A stretch of DNA of 64,000 nucleotides, taken from assembly GCF_022419185.1 (NCBI RefSeq), contig NZ_JAJOZK010000001.1, positions 372,001 to 436,000 on the forward strand. Direction: 5' to 3'. Position 1 is the stretch's first letter; the number at the start of each line of letters is the position of its first letter. The position numbers and the translations under genes are program-made. Shown here in pieces: positions 58,817 to 64,000 of this stretch. This DNA comes from Thermomonas flagellata. Lineage in GTDB: Bacteria; Pseudomonadota; Gammaproteobacteria; Xanthomonadales; Xanthomonadaceae. Under the pieces are notes generated by a model, which saw nothing but the letters and a program-made list of their open reading frames with translations, had not been told where the DNA came from and did no database searches.

Positions 58817-59416
58817 TCAGATCTTGCCGACCAGGTCCAGCGACGGCTTGAGGGTCTTGGCGCCCTCGTTCCACTTGGCCGGGCACACTTCGTTCGGATG
58901 CGCGGCCACGTACTGCGCGGCCTTCAGCTTGCGCAGGGTCTCGCTGACGTCGCGCGCGATCGCGTTGTCATGCACTTCCATGGTCTTGATCAGGCCATCG
59001 GGGCTGACGACGAAGGTGCCGCGCAGGGCCAGGCCCTCCTCGTCGATGTGCACGCCGAAGGCGCGGGTCAGCTGGTGGGTGGGGTCGCCGACCAGCGGGA
59101 ACTTGGCCTTGCCCACCGCCGGGCTGGTCTCGTGCCAGACCTTGTGCGAGAAGTGGGTGTCGGTGGTGATCACGTACACCTCGGCGCCCAGCTTCTGGAA
59201 CTCGGCGTAGTGGTCGGCCGCGTCCTCGATCTCGGTCGGGCAATTGAAGGTAAAGGCGGCCGGCATGAAGATCAGCACCGACCACTTACCGGCCAGGTCC
59301 TTGTCGGTCACTTCGATGAACTTGCCTTCGCGGTAGGCATGGGCCTTGAAGGCCGGGATGCGGGTGTTGATCAGCGGGCGGCGCTGACCTTCGAGGGTGT
59401 TTTCCAGCAGCGACAT
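58817..59416 (-). CDS. ahpC: Alkyl hydroperoxide reductase subunit C (peroxiredoxin)
   Basis: 2-Cys peroxiredoxin, 199 residues. Peroxidatic Cys59 in FTFNCPTEIEDAADHY, resolving Cys in NEVCPAKWNEG. It carries about 12 extra N-terminal residues (MSLLENTLEGQRRP) before the INTRIPAFKAHAY segment that usually opens AhpC, but the start is well supported by AGGAGG with 4-nt spacing. Reduced by AhpF, whose gene is downstream. The upstream region is AT-rich with a promoter and OxyR-like symmetry. Confidence 0.95.
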   Translation of the reverse strand: MSLLENTLEGQRRPLINTRIPAFKAHAYREGKFIEVTDKDLAGKWSVLIFMPAAFTFNCPTEIEDAADHYAEFQKLGAEVYVITTDTHFSHKVWHETSPAVGKAKFPLVGDPTHQLTRAFGVHIDEEGLALRGTFVVSPDGLIKTMEVHDNAIARDVSETLRKLKAAQYVAAHPNEVCPAKWNEGAKTLKPSLDLVGKI

Positions 59417-59483
59417 GGGGCCTCCTCTACTGCAGGCAGGGATGGATGGACGGGGATCGGGCAGCGGATGCTGCACTGCGCAA

Positions 59484-59512
59484 ACGTTAGCGGCGGTGAT
59501 TGATCGATTCAA
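59484..59512 (-). promoter_or_regulatory. Probable ahpC promoter
   Basis: On the minus strand: -35 TTGAAT (59512-59507), 17-bp spacer, -10 TAACGT (59489-59484). The 5' UTR would be about 60 nt. It is the strongest promoter match in this part of the window. Confidence 0.5.
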
Positions 59513-59541
59513 TGCAGAAAAATCTATTGAATTGATTGATA
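59497..59541 (-). promoter_or_regulatory. Candidate OxyR binding region
   Basis: AT-rich imperfect inverted repeat TGATTGATCGATTCAAT (59497-59513) and ATTGAATTGATTGATA (59526-59541), overlapping and upstream of the ahpC -35. OxyR sites are long, degenerate and AT-rich, typically abutting the -35, so position and symmetry fit. OxyR is encoded nearby. Confidence 0.4.
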
Positions 59542-59627
59542 AAATCTTTCATTAACCGAATTCCGCATCAATTCCGGCAATAAATATGGATGAATGCGGG
59601 TTATCTCTGAACATCGACGAGGATGCC

Positions 59628-60458
59628 ATGCCTGCCACGGTGGCCGAGCTGCTTCGCATTCAGGCTGATGCGATCGATCCTGTCGATCGCAGGAGGCTGC
59701 TGGCCCATGCCCTGGGGCAGTCCGCCAGCTGGCTGTATGCGCATGCCGATGCGATCGTCGCGGCGCCGGTCGCCGCGGCCTACCGGACCTTGCTGGCGCG
59801 CCGGCAGGCGGGCGAGCCGGTGGCCTACCTGACCGGGCGGCAAGGCTTCTGGAGCCTGGACCTCGAGGTCGGCCCGGCGACCCTGATCCCGCGCCCGGAG
59901 ACCGAGCGCCTGGTGGAACTGGCACTGCAGCGCCTGCCCGCCGATGCGCCGCTCGCGCTGGCCGACCTCGGCACCGGCAGCGGCGCGATCGCACTTGCCC
60001 TAGCGTGCGAGCGGCCGCGGGCGCGCATCGTCGCCACCGATGCCAGTGGTGAGGCGCTGGCGGTGGCGCGGCGCAATGCGCAGCGCCTGGGTCTGGGCCG
60101 GGTCGAGTTCCGCCAGGGCGACTGGCTGGCGCCCTTGGCGGGCGAGCGCTTCGACCTGATCGCCAGCAATCCGCCCTACATCGAACGGGGCGATCCGCAT
60201 CTGGCGCAGGGCGACCTGCGCTTCGAGCCCCCGGCCGCGCTGGCTTCCGGCGCCGACGGGCTGGACGCGCTCCGCGCGATCGTGCGCGAGGCTGGCCGCC
60301 ACCTGCAGCCGCGCGGCTGGTTGCTGCTCGAGCACGGCTGGCGGCAGGGCGCGGCGGTGCGGGCGTTGCTGCAGGCCGCGGGCTTCGCCGAGGTCGCCAC
60401 CGAGCGCGATCTGGAGCAGCGCGAGCGGGTGACCCTCGGGCGCTGGCCGGGCGCATAG
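59628..60458 (+). CDS. prmC: Release-factor glutamine methyltransferase
   Basis: Methylates the GGQ glutamine of RF1/RF2. It has 276 residues. N-terminal helical domain ending [39 protein letters not shown] motif [15 protein letters not shown], and the catalytic [24 protein letters not shown] 59628 has GAGG 6 nt upstream; an in-frame ATG at 59586 lacks one and would overlap the ahpC control region. Divergent from ahpC. Confidence 0.95.
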   Translation: MPATVAELLRIQADAIDPVDRRRLLAHALGQSASWLYAHADAIVAAPVAAAYRTLLARRQAGEPVAYLTGRQGFWSLDLEVGPATLIPRPETERLVELALQRLPADAPLALADLGTGSGAIALALACERPRARIVATDASGEALAVARRNAQRLGLGRVEFRQGDWLAPLAGERFDLIASNPPYIERGDPHLAQGDLRFEPPAALASGADGLDALRAIVREAGRHLQPRGWLLLEHGWRQGAAVRALLQAAGFAEVATERDLEQRERVTLGRWPGA

Positions 60459-60506
60459 CGCGTCAGGCTGCGCGGGGCGGCGATGGGGCCGCGTGCGCGG
60501 GCCGGC

Positions 60507-60512
60507 TAGAAT
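60507..60512 (+). promoter_or_regulatory. Probable -10 element of pip
   Basis: TAGAAT followed by about 32 nt to the pip ATG, with a GGAG ribosome site in between. No convincing -35. Confidence 0.45.
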
Positions 60513-60544
60513 CGCGCCGATTCCGCCACTCCCGGAGCTCCACC

Positions 60545-61489
60545 ATGCGCCGCCTGTATCCCGAGATCGCGCCCTACCGCAGCGGCATGCTCGCGGTGGA
60601 CGCGCGCCACACCCTGTACTGGGAGGAGTGCGGCAATCCCGACGGCAAGCCGGTGGTGATGCTGCACGGCGGGCCGGGCGCCGGCTGCAGCGCCAACATG
60701 CGCCGCTTCCACGACCCGACGAAGTACCGGATCGTGCTGTTCGACCAGCGCGGCGCCGGGCGTAGCACGCCGCATGCCGATCTCAGCGACAACACCACCT
60801 GGCACCTGGTGGCGGACATCGAGGCGCTGCGCGCGCACCTCGGGATCGACCGCTGGCAGGTGTTCGGCGGCAGCTGGGGCTCGACCCTGGCGCTGGCCTA
60901 CGCGCAAACCCACCCGCAGCGCGTCACCGAGCTGGTGCTGCGCGGCATCTTCCTGCTGCGGCGCTGGGAGCTGGAATGGTTCTACCAGGAGGGCGCCAGC
61001 CGCCTGTTCCCGGATGCGTGGAAGCATTTCCTCGCGCCGATCCCGCCAGTCGAGCGCTGCGACCTGATCGGCGCTTACTACCGCCGCCTGACCTCTGACG
61101 ACGAGGGCGTACGGCTGGCCGCAGCGCGCGCCTGGAGCATCTGGGAGGGCGGCACCAGCTACCTGCGGATCCCGGCCGACTATGCCCAGACCCACGGCGA
61201 CCCCGCGTTCGCGCTGGCCTTCGCGCGGATCGAGAACCACTATTTCGTCAACGGCGGGTTCTTCGAAGAGGAGGGCCAGCTGCTGCGCGACGCGCACCGG
61301 CTGGCCGGCATCCCCGGGGTGATCGTGCATGGCCGCTACGACGTGGTCTGCCCGCTGCAGAACGCGTTCGACCTGCACGCGGTGTGGCCGCAGGCGCAGC
61401 TGCACGTCAGCCCGACCGCCGGGCACTCCGCGTTCGAGGAGGAGAACGTGGACGCGCTGGTGCAGGCGACCGACCGCTTCGCCGCCTGA
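60545..61489 (+). CDS. pip: Proline iminopeptidase
   Basis: Cytoplasmic alpha/beta hydrolase releasing N-terminal proline. It has 314 residues. HGGPGAGCSANMRRF is the oxyanion segment, GGSWGSTLALAYAQ the nucleophile elbow (Ser about 110), and the catalytic Asp (GRYDVVCP) and His (AGHSAFEEEN) follow. FDQRGAGRSTPH is characteristic of S33 family Pip. CGGAG-type SD (CCGGAG) before the ATG. Convergent with the NUDIX gene, 7 nt apart. Confidence 0.95.
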   Translation: MRRLYPEIAPYRSGMLAVDARHTLYWEECGNPDGKPVVMLHGGPGAGCSANMRRFHDPTKYRIVLFDQRGAGRSTPHADLSDNTTWHLVADIEALRAHLGIDRWQVFGGSWGSTLALAYAQTHPQRVTELVLRGIFLLRRWELEWFYQEGASRLFPDAWKHFLAPIPPVERCDLIGAYYRRLTSDDEGVRLAAARAWSIWEGGTSYLRIPADYAQTHGDPAFALAFARIENHYFVNGGFFEEEGQLLRDAHRLAGIPGVIVHGRYDVVCPLQNAFDLHAVWPQAQLHVSPTAGHSAFEEENVDALVQATDRFAA

Positions 61490-61496
61490 GGCGTGC

Positions 61497-62045
61497 TCAC
61501 GGGCAGGCGCGCGGGCGCCCGTCCGGCTCGTGTTCCAGCAGCCACAGCCCGGCCCAGAGCTTGAGGTCGAGCTCGTAGCCCTCCGCGCGCTTGCGCATCA
61601 GCCAGGCCGGCGCGTCCCGGCGTGGCACCGCGTGCACGGTGATGCGCTCGTTGTCGATGCCGCCGCCGTCGCCCACCCGCTCCAGTTCGCTGGCGCGCAC
61701 GAAGGCGATGCGTTCGCTGGTCAGGCCGGCGCTGGTCGGCCCGACCAGCAGCACGTCCAGCCGTCCGGGCGCCCAGCCGGTCTCCTCGATCAGCTCGCGG
61801 CGCGCGGCGTCCAGCAGGCTGTCCTCGGCCTGCTCGTCGCCGACCAGGCCGGCCGGCATCTCGATCGTGCGCGCGCCCAGCGGGATGCGGTACTGCTCGA
61901 CGAACAGCACCTCGTCGGCCGGGGTGGCGGCGAGGATGATCACCGCCATGCCCTCGCCGTGCACGCGCTCGCACGATTCCCAATGGCCGATGCGCACCAG
62001 CCGCAGCCAGTCGCCCTGGTACAGGATCTGCCGGTCCTCGCTCAT
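61497..62045 (-). CDS. nudE: NUDIX hydrolase, ADP-ribose/ADP-compound type (NudE-like)
   Basis: 182 residues. The Nudix box reads GDEQAEDSLLDAARRELIEETGW; the first acidic residue of GX5EX7REUXEEXGU is Asp in the strict alignment, with Glu just before it. VEQYRIPLGARTIEMPAGLVGDEQ upstream is the ADP-sugar-type motif. The ATG is 6 nt after TAGGAT, predicting a leaderless mRNA. Substrate could be ADP-ribose, NADH or ADP-glucose. Confidence 0.88.
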   Translation of the reverse strand: MSEDRQILYQGDWLRLVRIGHWESCERVHGEGMAVIILAATPADEVLFVEQYRIPLGARTIEMPAGLVGDEQAEDSLLDAARRELIEETGWAPGRLDVLLVGPTSAGLTSERIAFVRASELERVGDGGGIDNERITVHAVPRRDAPAWLMRKRAEGYELDLKLWAGLWLLEHEPDGRPRACP

Positions 62046-63013
62046 GCCGCGATCCTAGCGCAAGCGGATGACCGCCTGCGGTCGGTGCGGCGCGGCGTAG
62101 GCGAGGGTGTGGCGGGCGCGGCTAGCCGACCAACCCGGCGGCTTCGGCCAGCCGGCGGCGGGTGAGCGGGCCGAAGCCGACCCAGTCGGCCAGCGCGTCC
62201 AGTTCGCCGGGGTCGCCGCCGTGGCGGCGGAAGTCGTGCCGGCAGCGGGGCGTCCCGCGCGACCGTGGTCAGCTGCCGCCACAGCCGGGCCTGGGCGTGC
62301 TGTTCGCGCAGTCGCGCGGCCAGCTGCGCGGCCCCGCGCAGGCGCAGGAACGGGACTTCGTCGAGGCGTTCCAGCAGCGCCTCCAGCGACCCGAAATGGG
62401 CCAGCAGCACCGCCGCCGACTTCGGCCCGATGCCGGTGACGCCGGGGATGTTGTCCACCGCGTCGCCGGTCAGCGCCAGGTAGTCGGCGATCTGGTGCGC
62501 GTGCACGCCGTGCCGCGCCTTCACCCCGTCCGCGCCCCAGCGCTGGCCGCGGGCGAAGTCGTACTGCTCGTCGCCCGGCTGCAACAGCTGCGAGAGGTCC
62601 TTGTCGGCGGACACGATCACGCTGCGGAAGCCGCGCGCGCGCGCGCGGTGGGCGGCACTGCCGATCAGGTCGTCGGCTTCGTAGTCGGCATGCGCCAGGG
62701 TTTCCAGCCCCAGTGCCCGGCACAGCCCCTTGCACCAGGCGAACTGGCGGCGCAGCGCGGGCGGGGCCGGCTCGCGGTTGGCCTTGTAGGGCGGGTACAG
62801 GGCGTGGCGGAAGCAGGAGTCCAGCGCCTCGTCGAAGGCGATGGCGATGTGGGTCGGGCGCTCGCGTTCCAGCAGTTCCAGCAGGAAGCGGGCGAAGCCG
62901 TGGACCGCGTTGGTCGGCCAGCCGTCGGCGTCGTGGAACGCGTCCGGCAGCGAATGCCAGGCGCGGAACACGTACAGCGAGGCATCCACCAGGTGCAGGG
63001 TGGGCGCGGCCAT
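62042..63013 (-). CDS. xni: Xni/ExoIX-like flap 5'-3' exonuclease, apparent C-terminal frameshift
   Basis: FEN-like nuclease: LHLVDASLYVFRAWHSLPDAFHDADGWPTNAVHGFARFLLELL, AFDEALDSCFRHALYPPYKANREPAPP, HADYEADDLIGS, VSADKDLSQLL and LTGDAVDNIPGVTGIGPKSAAVLLAHFGSLEALL are all conserved acidic/helix-hairpin-helix elements. After about residue 260 (near 62245-62236) the frame becomes Arg/Pro-rich nonsense. In the neighbouring frame it continues as DFRRHGGDPGELDALADWVG and FGPLTRRRLAEAAGLVG to a TAG at 62122. A one-base shift explains this. True mutation or a sequencing error cannot be separated here. Confidence 0.8.
   Translation of the reverse strand: MAAPTLHLVDASLYVFRAWHSLPDAFHDADGWPTNAVHGFARFLLELLERERPTHIAIAFDEALDSCFRHALYPPYKANREPAPPALRRQFAWCKGLCRALGLETLAHADYEADDLIGSAAHRARARGFRSVIVSADKDLSQLLQPGDEQYDFARGQRWGADGVKARHGVHAHQIADYLALTGDAVDNIPGVTGIGPKSAAVLLAHFGSLEALLERLDEVPFLRLRGAAQLAARLREQHAQARLWRQLTTVARDAPLPARLPPPRRRPRRTGRAGRLGRLRPAHPPPAGRSRRVGRLAAPATPSPTPRRTDRRRSSACARIAA
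62052..62057 (-). promoter_or_regulatory. -10 element, leaderless geometry, for nudE
   Basis: TAGGAT (minus), then CGCGGC (6 nt), then the nudE ATG. No Shine-Dalgarno site is present. Confidence 0.45.
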
Positions 63014-63045
63014 GCGCGGGTCGGCGGCGGCGGGCACGGCGCGGC

Positions 63046-63615
63046 TCAGGCGCGCCAGTCCGCCAGCAGGCTGGCCGGGTCCGGGCGCTCGCGCTCGGGC
63101 GCGGCGACCTGCGGGGTGCCGATCGCGATCGTGCCGGCCAGCGCCTCGTCCGCGGCCAGCCCCAGCGTGCCTTCCAGGAACGGGCGGTCGTAGGCCAGCC
63201 AGCCGGTCAGCCACTGCGCGCCGAAACCCTCGGCCTGCGCCGCCTGCAGCAGCAGCAGGCAGACGCAGGCGGCAGTGGCGCGGCGCTCCACCTCCGGGAT
63301 CTTGGCGTCCGGTCCCAGCCGCGTGACCACGGCCAGCGTCAGCGGCGGCAGGGTGAAGCGGGTCCGCAGCTTGTCCTCCGCGGCGGCGCCGGCGTCCGGC
63401 TCGCGCTGGCGCAGGCGCGCGACCGCGGCCTCGGCCAGCGCCGCGCGGGCATCGCCGGCGATGCGCAGGAACCGGAACGGCACCCGCTTGCCGTGGTCGG
63501 GCACGCGCACGGCGGTGCGCAGCAGGCGCAGCAGCTGCGCGTCGTCGGGACCGGGCGCGGCCAGTTGCCGGGTCGGCACGGAGCGGCGGGTATCGAGGTC
63601 GGCGAGGGACAGCAT
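63046..63615 (-). CDS. Nitroreductase family protein (YdjA-like)
   Basis: 189-residue FMN-dependent nitroreductase-fold protein. LADLDTRRSVPTRQLAAPGPDDAQLLRLLRTAVRVPDHGKRVPFRFLRIAGDARAALAEAA is the compact N-terminal core, RFTLPPLTLAVVTRLGPDAKIPEVERRATAACVCLLLLQAAQAEGFGAQWLTGWLAYD the central one, and IAIGTPQVAAPERERPDP the C-terminal loop. Size matches YdjA-type members. GGAT lies before ATG 63615. Physiological electron acceptor unknown. A TACCAT -10 sits upstream, divergent to pntA. Confidence 0.9.
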   Translation of the reverse strand: MLSLADLDTRRSVPTRQLAAPGPDDAQLLRLLRTAVRVPDHGKRVPFRFLRIAGDARAALAEAAVARLRQREPDAGAAAEDKLRTRFTLPPLTLAVVTRLGPDAKIPEVERRATAACVCLLLLQAAQAEGFGAQWLTGWLAYDRPFLEGTLGLAADEALAGTIAIGTPQVAAPERERPDPASLLADWRA

Positions 63616-63639
63616 GGGCGATCCTGTGCTGGGGACGGC

Positions 63640-63665
63640 ATGGTAGCCGCCGCATTCGGTAGGAT
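63640..63665. promoter_or_regulatory. Divergent -10 elements, nitroreductase and pntA
   Basis: TACCAT on the minus strand (63645-63640) for the nitroreductase and TAGGAT on the plus strand (63660-63665) for pntA, 14 bp apart in the short intergenic gap. Confidence 0.4.
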
Positions 63666-63693
63666 GCGGCAAACACGGCAAGCGGGGACGACG

Positions 63694-64000
63694 ATGGCGG
63701 TAATCGTGGGCGTGGCGCGGGAGACGGCGGCGGGCGAGCGCAGGACGGCGCTCACCCCGGAGACCTGCCGCAAGCTGGTGGCGGCCGGGTGCGCGGTGCA
63801 GGTGCAGCCGGGAGCGGGCGCCGGGGCGTTCTTCGCGGACGCGCTGTATGCCGAGGCCGGGGCCGAACTGCGCGAGGATGCGCTGGCCGCGGCCGACCTG
63901 GTGCTGTGCGTGCAGCCGCCGCCGGCCGCGGCGATCGCCGCGCTCAAGCCCGGCGCCGCGCTGGTCGGGCTGCTGCAGCCGCAGGCGGATGCGGCGCGCG
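63694..64000 (+). CDS. pntA: NAD(P) transhydrogenase subunit alpha (truncated by window end)
   Basis: The first 102 residues are visible. MAVIVGVARETAAGERRTALTPETCRKLVAAGCAVQVQPGAGAGAFFADALYAEAGAELREDALAAADLVLCVQPP matches the N-terminal domain of PntA, which shares this region with alanine dehydrogenase. QPGAGAGAFFADALY and the rest favour PntA. ATG 63694 has GGGGA upstream. Remaining domains lie beyond the window. Confidence 0.85.
   Translation, partial: MAVIVGVARETAAGERRTALTPETCRKLVAAGCAVQVQPGAGAGAFFADALYAEAGAELREDALAAADLVLCVQPPPAAAIAALKPGAALVGLLQPQADAAR

Noticed and set aside
55976-59503. Long plus-strand open frame opposite ahpC-ahpF-oxyR
   Set aside because: It lies antisense to genes with clear motifs and has a low-complexity, repetitive-looking translation typical of GC-rich shadows.

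Overview
The window is a dense, very GC-rich stretch of chromosome, with no tRNA, rRNA, insertion sequence, phage gene or CRISPR array visible. Gene content and order point to a gammaproteobacterium of the Xanthomonadaceae (Lysobacteraceae). The main pointers are the ilvC-ilvG-ilvM...leuA-leuCDB supercluster, a short IlvC with an Ala/Pro-rich tail, a PPi-type phosphofructokinase near a proton-pumping pyrophosphatase, and the ahpC-ahpF-oxyR-orfX order described in Xanthomonas. The genus cannot be fixed by eye. About 60 protein genes are called; most are core metabolism or envelope genes, many in operons with 1-17 nt overlaps.

Layout. 1-9.6 kb (minus): ilvC-ilvG-ilvM-ilvE-ilvA-leuA-leuC-leuD-leuB (leuB cut by the window edge), a complete isoleucine/valine/leucine supercluster. 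It is preceded by a leader peptide with Leu-Val-Leu-Val-Leu-Ile codons and a transcription attenuator. ilvD is divergent (plus). 11.6-14.4 kb: a TPP riboswitch, thiC and a coupled six-TM ion-channel-like gene. 14.4-21.2 kb: pyrophosphate and energy metabolism (ppa, H+-pumping hppA, PPi-PFK, adk), plus a CsgG-like protein and two small uncharacterised genes. 21.2-27.8 kb: mpl, a LON-domain protein, a DedA/PAP2/LssY fusion, an SDR, gloA and an argD-like aminotransferase. 27.8-34.8 kb: a MacAB-type tripartite exporter, dgkA, TerC, and a lemA-TPM-TPM module. 34.9-37.1 kb: lgt-thyA-folA. 37.1-43.8 kb (minus): the classical lptD-surA-pdxA-rsmA-apaG-apaH operon. 43.9-46 kb (minus): a DUF6580-like membrane protein, a PduO-type cobalamin adenosyltransferase and a histone-deacetylase-fold hydrolase. 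46-48.4 kb: two ubiquinone-pathway FAD hydroxylases. 48.6-52.8 kb (minus): an Ala-rich exported protein, rlmM, a nucleoside deaminase and glnS. 52.9-55.3 kb: a DUF2007 protein and a membrane diguanylate cyclase. 55.5-59.4 kb (minus): ahpC-ahpF-oxyR-orfX. 59.6-64 kb: prmC, pip, a NUDIX hydrolase, a FEN-type exonuclease with an apparent frameshift, a nitroreductase, and the start of pntA.

The most informative non-coding signals are the ilv attenuator (region 2 can pair with the 5' arm of the terminator), the TPP riboswitch, and the AT-rich OxyR/ahpC control region. A further recurrent pattern is a -10 hexamer placed exactly 6 nt before an ATG at five genes (lgt, apaG, ubiH, nudE, dedA-pap2), which predicts leaderless transcripts. 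I saw no defence island or clearly alien segment. The best candidates for new biology are the DUF6580/PduO pair, the TPP-controlled channel with an atypical filter, the large insertion in the MacA-like adaptor, and the leaderless promoter class.
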